Shown: piece by piece, positions 1 to 10,841 of the stretch
How positions within the stretch are numbered: position 1 is the first letter of the stretch
Layout of the letters: each line of letters opens with the position of its first letter
Assembly (NCBI RefSeq): GCF_004005475.1
Contig: NZ_RZTZ01000022.1
Span: 1 to 56,236, forward strand
Direction: 5' to 3'
Source: Niallia taxi
GTDB lineage: Bacteria > Bacillota > Bacilli > Bacillales > Cytobacillaceae
DNA length: 56,236 bases
Notes under the pieces: model-generated
Told to the model about the DNA's origin: nothing
Seen by the model: only the letters and a program-made list of their open reading frames with translations
Database searches by the model: none
Position numbers and translations under genes: made by a program

Positions 1-80
1 CTTTTTAAGTCCGCTCGACTTGCATGTATTAGGCACGCCGCCAGCGTTCGTCCTGAGCCAGGATCAAACTCTCCGATAAA
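1..80 (-). rRNA. rrs: 16S rRNA, 5' end only (partial)
   Basis: The reverse strand from 80 downwards reads the conserved start of bacterial 16S rRNA, including the universal 27F primer site (AGAGTTTGATCCTGGCTCAG, about 51-70). Only the first 80 bases are present because the window stops here. The tandem promoters and boxA-like leader immediately upstream show that this is the head of a complete rRNA operon that continues outside the window. Confidence 0.97.
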
Positions 81-175
81 GAGTAAGATTAGCTCATTGC
101 TAAACTCTAGCTTTTGTTACTTGTTTTTGTTTCTATAACGAAGTTATAAAAACGATTATTGTTGACGTTTGTTTG

Positions 176-192
176 TTCAGTTTTCAAAGAGC
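176..192 (-). promoter_or_regulatory. boxA-like antitermination element in rRNA leader
   Basis: The reverse strand reads GCTCTTTGAAAACTGAA, matching the boxA/nut-like element of Bacillus rRNA leaders (consensus near TGTTCTTTGAAAACT). It lies about 100 bases before the mature 16S 5' end and downstream of both promoters. From family knowledge such elements bind Nus factors and protect rRNA transcripts from premature termination. Confidence 0.7.
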
Positions 193-223
193 AATTATCT
201 GCCGCTATCAGACGACTTTATTA

Positions 224-252
224 ATATTACCAGAAGCCATTTATATAGTCAA
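224..252 (-). promoter_or_regulatory. rRNA operon promoter P2
   Basis: Minus-strand -35 TTGACT (247-252) and -10 TAATAT (224-229) are separated by 17 bases, a sigma-A type promoter about 145 bases before the 16S 5' end. With the upstream promoter it makes the tandem P1-P2 arrangement typical of Bacillus rRNA operons. Confidence 0.75.
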
Positions 253-309
253 CAGTTTTTTAAATTTATTTTTCATTTTCGTTACTGTCTTGTTTCAGCA
301 ACGAATATA

Positions 310-338
310 AATATACCACCGTATTTAGTAGGATGCAA
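310..338 (-). promoter_or_regulatory. rRNA operon promoter P1
   Basis: Minus-strand -35 TTGCAT (333-338) and -10 TATATT (310-315) with a 17-base spacer, about 85 bases upstream of P2. The surrounding stretch 81-440 has no convincing gene and is best read as the rRNA leader and promoter region. Confidence 0.7.
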
Positions 339-440
339 CTATTTTTTTAAAGAAAAAATATTCTAATAACTATATCTCCATTTTACCCAGAAGAATTGGT
401 CTAAAACCAACAGACAACCTAAATGTTTTCATTAAATTAA

Positions 441-472
441 AAGCCCCGGAATGACCGTGCATTCCAGGGCTT
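441..472 (-). terminator. Rho-independent terminator after lysS
   Basis: The arms AAGCCC-GGAATG and CATTCC-GGGCTT form a GC-rich hairpin with a short loop, followed on the minus strand by TTTTAATTTAAT. It lies just past the lysS stop and separates lysS from the rRNA promoters. Confidence 0.9.
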
Positions 473-477
473 AACAA

Positions 478-2151
<1,674 letters not shown>

Positions 2152-3144
2152 TTATCCTACTTGTATTTCCTTTTCCTTCGTTTCTGGTACTAAGCTATTT
2201 AATACAGAAACAAGCTGCTCACGAGTTTCACATTCATTAACAGCATTACGCACCTTCCCATTGCCAGGGATTCCCTTTAAATACCATGCTGCATGCTTTC
2301 TCATTTCTCTAATGGCGACATATTCACTTTTCAATTTAATTAAACGATCCAAATGAAGAATGCATACATCTATTTTTTCACGTGCTGTTGGCTCTTCCAA
2401 AAGCACTCCTGTTTCGAGGTAGTTCACAGTTTGATAAATCATCCACGGATTACCTAATGCAGCTCTGCCGATCATTACTGCATCACAACCAGTTTCTTCA
2501 AGCATTCTTTTAGCATCCTGTGGCGTGTTCACGTCTCCATTCCCGATAAGCGGAATGTTAATAGATTGCTTAACCTCACGAATAATGTCCCAGTTTGCTT
2601 GACCTTCATACAACTGAACTCGAGTACGGCCATGCAGGGACACTGCTGAACCACCGGCACGCTCAACTGCCTGGGCATTTCGCACAGCATATATATGCTC
2701 TTCATCCCAGCCCATGCGCATTTTCACTGTAACTGGCTTATCTACCGCTTCAACTACAGCTGAAACCATGTCATAAATCTTATTTGGATCAAGAAGCCAT
2801 TTTGCACCTGCATCGCATTTCGTAATTTTAGGTACAGGACAGCCCATATTGATATCAATAATATCAGCATTAGTATTCTTATCAACAAACCGAGCCGCTT
2901 CAACTAATGTATCCTTTTCACCACCGAATATTTGCAAGCTTAAAGGATTTTCTCGTTCATCTATATATAACATGTTCATAGTCTTTTGGTTTTTCGAAAC
3001 AATCCCTTTATCACTGATCATTTCTGCACAAACCAAGCCAGCACCGAATTCCTTCACTGTTAAGCGAAATGCCGAGTTTGATATTCCTGCCATCGGCGCT
3101 AAAACAACACGGTTTTTCATCTCAACATTGCCAATCTTAAACAA
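2152..3144 (-). CDS. dusB: tRNA-dihydrouridine synthase DusB
   Basis: Flavoenzyme that reduces uridine to dihydrouridine in the tRNA D-loop using NADPH. The TIM-barrel Dus domain shows VVLAPMAG near the N-terminus and the IDINMGCPVPK motif with the catalytic cysteine at about residue 102; the RNA-binding helical domain follows. The longest frame starts with ATG at 3165, but a perfect AAGGAGG ribosome site lies inside that extension. It sits seven bases before a TTG at 3144, which gives the N-terminus MFKIGNVEMKNRVVLAP expected for the family, so TTG is chosen. It is the last gene of the folate cluster and follows yazB by about 20 bases, as in B. subtilis. Confidence 0.95.
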   Translation of the reverse strand: MFKIGNVEMKNRVVLAPMAGISNSAFRLTVKEFGAGLVCAEMISDKGIVSKNQKTMNMLYIDERENPLSLQIFGGEKDTLVEAARFVDKNTNADIIDINMGCPVPKITKCDAGAKWLLDPNKIYDMVSAVVEAVDKPVTVKMRMGWDEEHIYAVRNAQAVERAGGSAVSLHGRTRVQLYEGQANWDIIREVKQSINIPLIGNGDVNTPQDAKRMLEETGCDAVMIGRAALGNPWMIYQTVNYLETGVLLEEPTAREKIDVCILHLDRLIKLKSEYVAIREMRKHAAWYLKGIPGNGKVRNAVNECETREQLVSVLNSLVPETKEKEIQVG

Positions 3145-3164
3145 ACAATTACCTCCTTCTTGCA

Positions 3165-3380
3165 TTACCTATTAACATTTGGATCTAACTCTTCTCTGCT
3201 TATATTTAAAACTCTAACGATTGAGTCAATAATCTCATCAGAGGGAACCCTGTTTCCTCTTTCTATTTCTCCCAATATCGATACAGACACAAGCAGTTCT
3301 TTCGCCAATTTCTCTTGTGTATATCCTTTTAGTTTTCGAAAAGCTCGAATACGTCTTCCCCATTTTTCTGATGTCTCCAT
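3165..3380 (-). CDS. yazB: Small XRE-family HTH protein YazB
   Basis: A 71-residue protein that is essentially one lambda-repressor-like helix-turn-helix domain (IRAFRKLKGYTQEKLAKELLVS, with LGEIERGNRVPS as the second helical part). It should bind DNA, but its targets are unknown in the family. The first 52 bases overlap the end of folK in another frame and an AAGGAG site precedes the ATG, so translation is probably coupled to folK. The conserved position between folK and dusB supports the yazB name. Confidence 0.85.
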   Translation of the reverse strand: METSEKWGRRIRAFRKLKGYTQEKLAKELLVSVSILGEIERGNRVPSDEIIDSIVRVLNISREELDPNVNR

Positions 3381-3859
3381 ACTCTTACTCCTTCTTTATC
3401 ATGCAAAAGCTCTAGACTTTCTTTTAAATGCGTTGATTTATTCGGTACCTTCACGAAAGGAGCTATCTCTATAAGCGGAATTAACACAAACGCCCGCTCC
3501 TCCATTCTTGGATGTGGAATAATTAGTTTCTCTGATTCTATATTTTCGTGATTAAACAATAAAATGTCAAGGTCTATTGTTCGAGGCCCCCATCTTAATA
3601 TCCTTTTCCTTCCAAGCCTTTGTTCAATATCTTGGCAAGCCCCTAATAAATCAAATGGGGAGAGAGAAGTCCTTACTTGTACAGCTATATTCAAAAACAT
3701 TTCCTGTTCCTCAAACCCTACAGGATCAGTTTCATAAATGGAGGAAACACTTACCACTTCTATGCTTTCATTCTTTTCTAGCATAAGCACAGCTTCTCTT
3801 AAGTTTTGTAGCCGTTCACCTATATTTGAACCTAATGATAAATATGCAGTGTTACTCAT
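3329..3859 (-). CDS. folK: 2-amino-4-hydroxy-6-hydroxymethyldihydropteridine pyrophosphokinase
   Basis: Transfers pyrophosphate from ATP to 6-hydroxymethyl-7,8-dihydropterin, the step before dihydropteroate synthase in folate synthesis. The 176-residue protein has the N-terminal YLSLGSNIGER motif and the HPPK signature RWGPRTIDLDILLF (90-102) with its metal- and substrate-binding Asp residues. The start ATG overlaps the folB stop by one base (TAATG), so the two are translationally coupled. The 3' end overlaps yazB by 52 bases. Length fits the family. Confidence 0.96.
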   Translation of the reverse strand: MSNTAYLSLGSNIGERLQNLREAVLMLEKNESIEVVSVSSIYETDPVGFEEQEMFLNIAVQVRTSLSPFDLLGACQDIEQRLGRKRILRWGPRTIDLDILLFNHENIESEKLIIPHPRMEERAFVLIPLIEIAPFVKVPNKSTHLKESLELLHDKEGVRVWRHQKNGEDVFELFEN

Positions 3860-4218
3860 TAACGTTTCCTCAATATCTCAACAGAAACAGATTGATAATG
3901 ACCAGGAATAGGTGGATCGGGCTTAATAACACGAACCATTACACTTTGAATTCGATTGTAGCTGTTCAGCATTTTTTTAGCTATTGCTTCAGCGACAGCT
4001 TCAATTAATTTGAGCGGTTCACCTTCTACAATTTCCTTAACATCAAAATAAAGCTGCCCATAATTAATGGAATACTCCAGGTTATCCGTTGTGCCTGCTT
4101 GTTGTAAATCTGCCTCTACTTCTAAATCAATGATAAACCTTTGCCCTAGTTTTGTTTCCTCTTGAAAAACCCCATGATAGCCATAGAATTCCATCTTGTT
4201 TAATGCTATCTTATCCAC
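3859..4218 (-). CDS. folB: Dihydroneopterin aldolase
   Basis: Cleaves 7,8-dihydroneopterin to hydroxymethyldihydropterin and glycolaldehyde, making the substrate of FolK. The 119-residue sequence shows the typical MEFYGYHGVFQEE start, the conserved Lys-containing segment around EPLKLIEAVAEAIA and the C-terminal KPDPPIPG block. The start is GTG at 4218 with AAAGGGG seven bases upstream. The first eight bases overlap the end of folP. Confidence 0.95.
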   Translation of the reverse strand: MDKIALNKMEFYGYHGVFQEETKLGQRFIIDLEVEADLQQAGTTDNLEYSINYGQLYFDVKEIVEGEPLKLIEAVAEAIAKKMLNSYNRIQSVMVRVIKPDPPIPGHYQSVSVEILRKR

Positions 4219-5041
4219 TGTACTGCCCCTTTCCCATTAAAGCATCCATCATGCGAGCCATTCTTGTCATTTCCTTGACATCATGAACTCGAATAATTTG
4301 GCAGCCCTTTTGTATACCGAAGCATACTGTAGCTCCCGTTCCTTCCATTCTTTCTGATACTGGCAAATCTAGAACATTACCGATCATAGATTTTTTGGAA
4401 GTACCAAGCAGAACAGGATAACCTAACGCTACAAGCTTGTCCAAGTTCCGCATCATTTCTAGGTTAGTTGTTAAGTTCTTAGCAAATCCTATTCCTGGGT
4501 CAAGAATGATCTTATCTTTATTTACTCCAGCCTTGAGAGAAATATTAATGCTTTCTTTCATGTCAGCAAGTACATCATCTATGAATGACTGATAGTCCTG
4601 GTCATTGCGATTATGCATAAGAATAATCGGCGCATCATAATCCGCTGCTACAGTAGCAATTTCCGGCTCCCGTTTTGCCCCCCATATATCATTAATGATA
4701 TGTGCTCCTGCTGCCATAGCTGACCTTGCTACACTTGCCTTATATGTATCAATAGAGATAGGAACATCCACTTCCTTTGAGAGTAACTCAATAATAGGAA
4801 CAACCCGCTCTATTTCTTCTTCTGCTGTTATCTCGATGTATCCTGGTCTTGTTGATTCCCCGCCAATATCTAAAATATCAGCACCGTTTTCTACCATTTC
4901 CACTGCATGCTTCAATGCCTTATCCAGATTATTATACTTTCCTCCATCTGAAAAAGAATCTGGATTAACATTCAATATCCCCATAATTAGTGTTTTTTCA
5001 TTAAAGGGAAGTCTATATTTTCCACAATGTATTTCCTTCAT
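4211..5041 (-). CDS. folP: Dihydropteroate synthase
   Basis: Condenses hydroxymethyldihydropterin pyrophosphate with p-aminobenzoate; this is the sulfonamide target. The TIM-barrel protein shows GILNVNPDSFSDGG near residue 21, DIGGESTRPG near residue 60 and the C-terminal RVHDVKEMTRMARMMDA. A TTG at 5068 gives a longer frame, but the ATG at 5041 has GGAGG 11 bases upstream. It lies one base past the pabC stop and gives the N-terminus MKEIHCGKYRLPFNEK, which resembles other Bacillus FolP proteins. The product would be 276 residues; the start choice is likely but not certain. Confidence 0.94.
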   Translation of the reverse strand: MKEIHCGKYRLPFNEKTLIMGILNVNPDSFSDGGKYNNLDKALKHAVEMVENGADILDIGGESTRPGYIEITAEEEIERVVPIIELLSKEVDVPISIDTYKASVARSAMAAGAHIINDIWGAKREPEIATVAADYDAPIILMHNRNDQDYQSFIDDVLADMKESINISLKAGVNKDKIILDPGIGFAKNLTTNLEMMRNLDKLVALGYPVLLGTSKKSMIGNVLDLPVSERMEGTGATVCFGIQKGCQIIRVHDVKEMTRMARMMDALMGKGQYSG

Positions 5042-5042
5042 T

Positions 5043-5912
5043 TCACCTAATACCTCCAAGCTCAGCAATTGACCATAATGTCGAACAGCTTTTTTTGTAT
5101 TCCTTATGAAGCATTTGTACCATTTGGCCTTCTGCTCCTTTATAATTGTTCAACCCAATACTTTTGATTGGAATGATTTCCTGAATGGAGTTTGTGGCAA
5201 AAACCTCATCTGCCTGTAACAGCTCATCAGGAAAATAAAGCCCCTCTCTTACCTCTAAGCCTGTCCGGTTTGCTTGCGCAAGGATATATTGTCTAGTGAT
5301 TCCGTTCAATATTCCCGTTTCCAAACTTGGTGTATATAAGAACTTATCTTTTATCCAAAAAAGATTAGATGTTATCCCTTCAGCCACATAGCCCTCTTTT
5401 GTCAGAAAAATCCCTTCCGTCAGAACATCATCACCAATTTCTCTTTTCGCTAAAAGATTATTTAAATAATGGTGTGACTTAAGCCTTTCACTACCCTCAG
5501 GTGTATTTCTGTTTATCTTCAGCCAGTCCGCGTTTTTCTCTGTCAGTTTTTCTGTTGTTTGTAATGGTTTCATATACATTATAACGTTTGAATCATTATA
5601 GGGAGTTGTTTGAAGTCCTATTTCTCCTATTCCTGCAGAAACATTAAATCGAATATATGCATTCTCCAGTCTGTTTTCTGTTAATAATCGCTGGATAATA
5701 GCATTTATTTCTTCCCTTTGAAACCTGCGGGTAATGTTCAACTGTCCGAGCCCCTTATTTAACCGCTCTAAATGGCTGTCTAATAGGAACGGATGTTTGT
5801 TATATGTTCGAAATGTCTCAAACAATCCGACTCCATACATAAACCCATGATCAAAAACAGATACATATGCCTTTTCCTTAGGGAGGATTTCTCCATTTAT
5901 ATAAATATACAC
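5043..5912 (-). CDS. pabC: 4-amino-4-deoxychorismate lyase
   Basis: PLP-dependent fold-type IV enzyme that splits aminodeoxychorismate into pyruvate and p-aminobenzoate. Family features are the FDHGFMYGVGLFETFR block (20-35), a candidate Schiff-base lysine at K145 in SERLKSHHYLNNLLAKRE, and the phosphate-binding ATNSIQEIIP region near the C-terminus. It starts three bases after pabA and its stop is interleaved with the folP start, which indicates one tightly coupled operon. The fold is shared with branched-chain and D-amino acid aminotransferases; context decides for PabC. Confidence 0.93.
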   Translation of the reverse strand: MYIYINGEILPKEKAYVSVFDHGFMYGVGLFETFRTYNKHPFLLDSHLERLNKGLGQLNITRRFQREEINAIIQRLLTENRLENAYIRFNVSAGIGEIGLQTTPYNDSNVIMYMKPLQTTEKLTEKNADWLKINRNTPEGSERLKSHHYLNNLLAKREIGDDVLTEGIFLTKEGYVAEGITSNLFWIKDKFLYTPSLETGILNGITRQYILAQANRTGLEVREGLYFPDELLQADEVFATNSIQEIIPIKSIGLNNYKGAEGQMVQMLHKEYKKSCSTLWSIAELGGIR

Positions 5913-5914
5913 GG

Positions 5915-6499
5915 TCAGGATACATCCCCTTTTTTATATAGCTCCACAAAGTTAGACAAAAGCTCCATACCTGCAGTTGTCATAATTGATTCAGGATGAA
6001 ATTGGACGGCCTCAACAGGCAACTCTTTATGGCGTAAGCCCATAATTTCCCCTGCATCAGTCCAAGCAGATACCTCTAAACAATCAGGCAAGGAGTGCAT
6101 CTCTACAATAAGAGAATGATATCTTGTTGCAGGGAAAGGATTTGGTAGTCCCCGGAATATTGTTTTATTATCATGATGGATAAGTGATGTTTTTCCATGC
6201 ATTAAATTTTCAGCTTGAATTACTGTGCCACCGAACACTTGAGCAATCGCCTGATGACCTAAACAAACTCCGAAAATAGGAAGCTCTCCAGCAAAAGTAC
6301 TAATCGCCTCCAGACTTATCCCTGCTTCATTTGGTGTACACGGCCCTGGTGATATCATTAAATACTCCGGCTGTTTCCTTCTTATCTCTTCAATAGAAGT
6401 CTTATCATTACGGCTGACGGTCAGTTCCTTCCCTAATGAGCCTAAATATTGCACTAGATTATACGTAAATGAATCATAGTTATCGATCATGTATATCAT
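5915..6499 (-). CDS. pabA: Aminodeoxychorismate/anthranilate synthase glutamine amidotransferase subunit
   Basis: Class I glutamine amidotransferase that passes ammonia to PabB and, in Bacillus, also serves anthranilate synthase (the trpG role). It shows [16 protein letters not shown], the nucleophile loop GVCLGHQ with Cys79 and the catalytic VQFHPES segment. Start choice: a GTG at 6508 and the ATG at 6499 both have purine-rich sites; the ATG (AGGTGG upstream) gives the family N-terminus [14 protein letters not shown]. The leader contains a few GAG/TAG triplets but far fewer than a TRAP site needs. Confidence 0.95.
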   Translation of the reverse strand: MIYMIDNYDSFTYNLVQYLGSLGKELTVSRNDKTSIEEIRRKQPEYLMISPGPCTPNEAGISLEAISTFAGELPIFGVCLGHQAIAQVFGGTVIQAENLMHGKTSLIHHDNKTIFRGLPNPFPATRYHSLIVEMHSLPDCLEVSAWTDAGEIMGLRHKELPVEAVQFHPESIMTTAGMELLSNFVELYKKGDVS

Positions 6500-6508
6500 T
6501 TTTTCCAC

Positions 6509-7906
6509 CTACTTCTCCTCTGCCAGCTCTTTTGCATTCCATAAAGCTCTGGCTTTTTTCATTGATTCCTTATATTCATTACTCGGGACAGAATCGATAA
6601 CTATACCAGCTCCTGCTTGTACATATGCTTTATTATCCTTTACGAGCATTGTCCTAATCATGATGTTTAATTCAACATCGTTATTAAATCCAATCCAGCC
6701 AAGTGAACCAGTATATGGCCCTCTCCTGACCGGCTCCAGCTCTTCAATAATTTCCATCGTTCGTATTTTCGGAGCTCCCGTTATCGTTCCTCCTGGAAAC
6801 ATACTGTCTATTAAATCATATTCATCACACTCAGGAGCAAGCCTTCCTCTTACATTTGATACAATATGCATGACATGTGAATATTTTTCTATTGCCATGA
6901 ATTCATTCACTTCAACGGAGCCGTATTCACTTACCTTGCCTAGGTCATTTCGCTCTAGGTCAACAAGCATGACATGCTCTGCTCGTTCTTTTTCACTGCC
7001 GATCAGTTCATCTGCAAGCCTTTGATCTTCCTGATTATCCTTACCTCTTGATCTTGTCCCCGCTATTGGACGTGTACTAATCTCATTGCCCTTTTTCTTC
7101 ACTAACAGTTCAGGTGATCCAGAAACAAGCTGAAATTCTGGTGTGTGAAAATACCCCATATACGGTGATGGATTCAGAATGCGCAGTTGATTGTACACAT
7201 CCAAGGCTGATACGCCCAAAGGCTTCATTTGCCGAACAGATAGGTTCACTTGAAAAACGTCACCCTGAGCAATATAATCTTGTATCTTCCTAACCGATTG
7301 CTGGAACTCGTTATCCTTTATAGAAACTTGTTGCCCCTCCGTTTTTTCAGGCGTTATCGCTTGAAGCTTGGAATCTTTCCGCTCTTGAAATTTCCCCACT
7401 GCTGCCTCTATGCCATCCTTCGCAGCAGTAATATTTTCGTCTGTGTAAAGGATAGATAACCATAACTTATTTTCCTGCAAATCATAAACATACCAATTGT
7501 CAAAGAGCATGAAGAAAACATCTGGCGTTTCTAAATCATCTGTTGCCAGATTTGGAAGTTCTTCGATATAGCGAATATAATCATAGCTGATGAATCCAAT
7601 TGCTCCTCCTTGAAACTCAGGAGACTCATGGTTACTCTCCACTTCATATTCCTTCATCTTCTCTTTAACGGAATGGAGTGGATTGCCTTTAATTATCGTT
7701 GTACCATCTATGTCTGCTATTTCTAATGAATTATTCTTTCCAATCATTGTGACGATAGGGTTCATTGCAGAAATACTGTATCTTCCACCCCTTCCACTTT
7801 CCAAAATGGTATAATATTGCGCTTCCTGAGCCATCTGGATAAACTGTTCATAAAACTGTTCGTATGAAATGCTTATACTTCTGCTAAAAACCTTATATTT
7901 TTTCAC
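6509..7906 (-). CDS. pabB: Aminodeoxychorismate synthase component I
   Basis: Chorismate-utilising subunit that, with PabA ammonia, converts chorismate to aminodeoxychorismate. The 465-residue protein has the N-terminal anthranilate-synthase-I fold (with the SGRGGRYSISAMNP segment) and the catalytic core with RPIAGTRSRG, DLERNDLGKVSEYGSV and MFPGGTITGAPK. It starts with GTG and an AAGGAG site ten bases upstream. First gene of the pabB-pabA-pabC-folP-folB-folK-yazB-dusB operon; a candidate sigma-A promoter precedes it. TrpE is an alternative by fold, but the folate context decides. Confidence 0.95.
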   Translation of the reverse strand: MKKYKVFSRSISISYEQFYEQFIQMAQEAQYYTILESGRGGRYSISAMNPIVTMIGKNNSLEIADIDGTTIIKGNPLHSVKEKMKEYEVESNHESPEFQGGAIGFISYDYIRYIEELPNLATDDLETPDVFFMLFDNWYVYDLQENKLWLSILYTDENITAAKDGIEAAVGKFQERKDSKLQAITPEKTEGQQVSIKDNEFQQSVRKIQDYIAQGDVFQVNLSVRQMKPLGVSALDVYNQLRILNPSPYMGYFHTPEFQLVSGSPELLVKKKGNEISTRPIAGTRSRGKDNQEDQRLADELIGSEKERAEHVMLVDLERNDLGKVSEYGSVEVNEFMAIEKYSHVMHIVSNVRGRLAPECDEYDLIDSMFPGGTITGAPKIRTMEIIEELEPVRRGPYTGSLGWIGFNNDVELNIMIRTMLVKDNKAYVQAGAGIVIDSVPSNEYKESMKKARALWNAKELAEEK

Positions 7907-7938
7907 TTCACTATCGCTCCTTCGAATTCTCTTTTATC

Positions 7939-7968
7939 ATCATACATGATGAATTGAAGGAAAACCAA
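7939..7968 (-). promoter_or_regulatory. Candidate promoter of the folate operon
   Basis: Minus-strand -35 TTGGTT (7963-7968) and -10 TATGAT (7939-7944), 18 bases apart, about 33 bases before the pabB start. The match to sigma-A consensus is moderate. Confidence 0.5.
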
Positions 7969-7980
7969 AAAAATTGACAA

Positions 7981-8009
7981 CAAAAAAAGCAGCCTAAGGA
8001 GGCCGCTTT
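7981..8009 (-). terminator. Terminator after cysK
   Basis: A perfect-looking hairpin AAAGCGGCCT/AGGCTGCTTT (7986-8009) with a four-base loop is followed by T residues on the minus strand, just past the cysK stop. Confidence 0.9.
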
Positions 8010-8021
8010 TATTCTTTTTTA

Positions 8022-8954
8022 TTACTCTTCATCAAATTGATATAATGCTGTGCTCAAATAACGTTCTCCGTTACTTGGAATAACTGCTACAACTTTTTTA
8101 CCCTTGCCTAGCTCTTTAGCAACCTTCAATGCAGCATAGATTGCAGCACCAGAAGAGATTCCACCAAGAATACCTTCCTCTTTACCTGCTTTTCTAGCAT
8201 ACTCGAACGCTTGTTCTGTTGTTACTTGGATGATATCATCATAAACTTCGCTGTTTAGGATTTCCGGAACGAAGCCTGCTCCAATTCCTTGGATTTTGTG
8301 TGGACCAGGTTTTCCACCAGATAAAACTGGGGAATCCGTTGGTTCCACTGCATATATTTTAATATCATTATACTTTTCTTTCAGAACTTCCCCGGCACCC
8401 GTAATTGTTCCGCCAGTTCCAATTCCAGCGATAAATGCATCAACGCTATCATCACCAAAAGCTGCAACGATTTCTGGTCCAGTAGTGTTTCTATGAACTT
8501 CTGGATTAGATGCGTTCTTGAACTGCTGTGGAAGGAAATAACCATTTTCCTTAGCTAATTCTTCTGCTTTGCGGATAGCACCGCCCATGCCCTCAGGACC
8601 TGGTGTCAATACTAGTTCAGCACCGTATGCTCGTAGCAAGTTACGGCGTTCTAAACTCATTGTTTCAGGCATTACAAGGATTGACTTATAACCCTTTGCT
8701 GCAGCAACCATTGCTAGACCAATCCCAGTGTTACCACTAGTAGGTTCAATAATTGTACTTTCCGGCTTCAAGTCACCGCTCTTTTCAGCTGCTTCTATCA
8801 TTGCTAGAGCAATACGGTCTTTAACACTGCTCCCAGGATTCATATATTCTAATTTAAGGTATACATCTGCACTTGATTCATCTGTTAAACGGTTTAATTT
8901 CACAATAGGAGTTTGACCTATTAAATCTACAATTGAGTTAGCAATACGAGTCAT
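8022..8954 (-). CDS. cysK: Cysteine synthase A (O-acetylserine sulfhydrylase)
   Basis: PLP enzyme that makes cysteine from O-acetylserine and sulfide. The 310-residue sequence has the Schiff-base lysine K45 in GSSVKDR, the substrate loop PTSGNTG (71-77) and the phosphate-binding GTGGTITG loop. It has its own promoter and terminator, so it is a single-gene unit. In B. subtilis CysK also works with the CymR repressor; I could not identify a CymR operator with confidence. In B. subtilis yacD lies between hslO and cysK; that gene is absent here. Confidence 0.97.
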   Translation of the reverse strand: MTRIANSIVDLIGQTPIVKLNRLTDESSADVYLKLEYMNPGSSVKDRIALAMIEAAEKSGDLKPESTIIEPTSGNTGIGLAMVAAAKGYKSILVMPETMSLERRNLLRAYGAELVLTPGPEGMGGAIRKAEELAKENGYFLPQQFKNASNPEVHRNTTGPEIVAAFGDDSVDAFIAGIGTGGTITGAGEVLKEKYNDIKIYAVEPTDSPVLSGGKPGPHKIQGIGAGFVPEILNSEVYDDIIQVTTEQAFEYARKAGKEEGILGGISSGAAIYAALKVAKELGKGKKVVAVIPSNGERYLSTALYQFDEE

Positions 8955-9008
8955 TCTTAATCTCTCCCTTATCTTTAATCCGAGTATATTAATTGGTATT
9001 GTATTATT

Positions 9009-9037
9009 AATTTATCAATGAATGCCTATTTTGTCAA
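9009..9037 (-). promoter_or_regulatory. cysK promoter
   Basis: Minus-strand -35 TTGACA (9032-9037), 17-base spacer, -10 TAAATT (9009-9014), about 55 bases upstream of the cysK ATG. A strong sigma-A type match. Confidence 0.8.
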
Positions 9038-9100
9038 TTGATTTGTTCTTATTTTCTGAAAAAACCCAAATGGACTATTTGCTGTAAAAATCTAACGATA

Positions 9101-9142
9101 ACACAGAAAAAAAGAGCCTGTGCACTTTGGCACTTGGCTCTT
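9101..9142 (-). terminator. Terminator after hslO
   Basis: Outer stem AAGAGCC/GGCTCTT (9112-9142) with a smaller inner stem, followed by a run of T residues on the minus strand. It begins a few bases past the hslO stop. Confidence 0.88.
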
Positions 9143-9146
9143 ATCT

Positions 9147-10025
9147 TCACTTCGCTTCTTCAAGTAGCTCTTCTAGTTCCTCTTTAGAGAATAGGTATTT
9201 TTCATTACAGAAATGACAGTGTGCTTCAGCCTTTTCATCTGTTGCTATCATATCTTCTAGCTCTGCTTTACCTAAACTGATTATTGCATTAGTAAATCGT
9301 TCTTTAGAGCATGTACATGTAAAGGAAACCGGCATTGTTTCAATAATCTTCAAATTATCCTTTTCGAATATCTCTTCAAGGATTTCCTCTGGAGTAAGGC
9401 CTCTTTGAATTAATTTTGAAATTGGCGGTATTTGTTGTAATCTCTGCTCAATTTTCGTGATTGTTTCGTCATCTGTGCCTGGTAAAAGCTGAATGATAAA
9501 ACCCCCAGCAGCAAGAATTGAATTATCAGGATTTACAAGCACTCCAACACCAACAGATGATGGCACTTGCTCGGAAGTTACTAAGTAGTAGGTGAAATCA
9601 TCCCCTAGCTCACCAGAAACAATCGGCACTTGGCCAGTAAAGTAGTCACGCATGCCAATGTCCTTCACAACAGAAAGTGTTCCCTCTGTCCCGACAGCTC
9701 TTCTTACATCTAGTTTTCCGTTTTCATTAAGGTCAAAATGTGTTTGTGGGTTTGTTACGTAACCTCTCACTTCACCCTTTGCGTTACCATCAGCCAAAAT
9801 CGCTCCTATAGGTCCGCCACCATCAACTTTTACAGTTAATTTTTGATCACCCTTTAGCATCGCTCCCAGCATTACTGTTGCAGACAATGTTCTCCCTAAC
9901 GCAGCAGATGCAGTCGGCCATGTGTAATGTCTGCGCTGTGCTTCTGCAACTGTCTCTGTGCTTTTTACAGCATATGCACGCACTTGGTCATTAAAAGCTA
10001 ATGCCTTTACTAAATAGTCACTCAT
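9147..10025 (-). CDS. hslO: Redox-regulated chaperone Hsp33
   Basis: Cytoplasmic holdase chaperone switched on by oxidative unfolding. The C-terminal zinc-binding redox switch is visible: C237-x-C239 and C270-x-x-C273, matching the CxC...CxxC signature. The N-terminal core ([15 protein letters not shown]) is typical, and the 292 residues fit the family. The gene follows coaX by about 40 bases and ends at its own terminator, so coaX-hslO form a short operon. Confidence 0.97.
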   Translation of the reverse strand: MSDYLVKALAFNDQVRAYAVKSTETVAEAQRRHYTWPTASAALGRTLSATVMLGAMLKGDQKLTVKVDGGGPIGAILADGNAKGEVRGYVTNPQTHFDLNENGKLDVRRAVGTEGTLSVVKDIGMRDYFTGQVPIVSGELGDDFTYYLVTSEQVPSSVGVGVLVNPDNSILAAGGFIIQLLPGTDDETITKIEQRLQQIPPISKLIQRGLTPEEILEEIFEKDNLKIIETMPVSFTCTCSKERFTNAIISLGKAELEDMIATDEKAEAHCHFCNEKYLFSKEELEELLEEAK

Positions 10026-10067
10026 AAAATACCCCTTTTCTTATTATCTTCTCCCAGCAATATAGTG

Positions 10068-10841
10068 TTATTTGCTTTCTTTGTTCTTTTTATATATAAG
10101 CTGTAGCCCCTTTAATGTTAAAAATGGATCTACCATGTCAATCGCACTCGATTCTTGACTAATAAGGTTAGCTAAACCTCCAGTTGCAATTACTTTCGGG
10201 TTTTCCTTGCTCTGTTCTTTCATTCTTTTTACAATACCCTCAACTTGTCCTACATATCCATATAATATCCCGGATTGCATTGCCGATACTGTATTTTTAC
10301 CAACGACTCCATCAGGTCGGGCAATCTCTATTCTTGGCAGCTTAGCAGCCTTTGAATAAAGCGCTTCTGTCGCAATATTAATGCCAGGTGCAATTGCTCC
10401 ACCCATATATTGCTTATGTTCGTTTATATAACAAAAAGTTGTTGCTGTACCAAAATCTACAACAATTAACGGGCTGCCGTATTCATGAATAGCTGCAACT
10501 GCATTCACTATTCTGTCAGCACCAACCTCTTTTGGATTATCATATTTAATGTTTAATCCTGTTTTCGTTCCAGGACCCACCACTAAAGGCTTAATATTAA
10601 AGTACTTCTGGCACATTCTCTCTAAAGAGAACATGATAGGAGGAACTACAGATGAAATGATAATCCCATCAATATCCGAGAACTTCAAACCAACATGGTC
10701 AAACAGGGACTTAATAATCATGCCATACTCATCCTCTGTTTTAAATCTGTTTGTCTCAATTCTCCAATGTTGAGTCAATTTATCGCCATCATATACTCCA
10801 AGTACCATATTTGTATTCCCAATATCAAAAACAAAAATCAA
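10068..10841 (-). CDS. coaX: Type III pantothenate kinase
   Basis: Phosphorylates pantothenate, the first step of coenzyme A synthesis; the type III enzyme belongs to the ASKHA fold and is not feedback-inhibited by CoA. Motifs: DIGNTN (6-11) for ATP phosphate, GADR (107-110) and DFGTAT (129-134). Start is TTG at 10841, with a GGTGA-rich site upstream. First gene of coaX-hslO, separated from ftsH by a terminator. Confidence 0.95.
   Translation of the reverse strand: MIFVFDIGNTNMVLGVYDGDKLTQHWRIETNRFKTEDEYGMIIKSLFDHVGLKFSDIDGIIISSVVPPIMFSLERMCQKYFNIKPLVVGPGTKTGLNIKYDNPKEVGADRIVNAVAAIHEYGSPLIVVDFGTATTFCYINEHKQYMGGAIAPGINIATEALYSKAAKLPRIEIARPDGVVGKNTVSAMQSGILYGYVGQVEGIVKRMKEQSKENPKVIATGGLANLISQESSAIDMVDPFLTLKGLQLIYKKNKESK

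Noticed and set aside
169-366. Plus-strand open frame of 65 codons in the rRNA promoter region
   Set aside because: It runs antisense through the tandem rRNA promoters and boxA and has no ribosome site.
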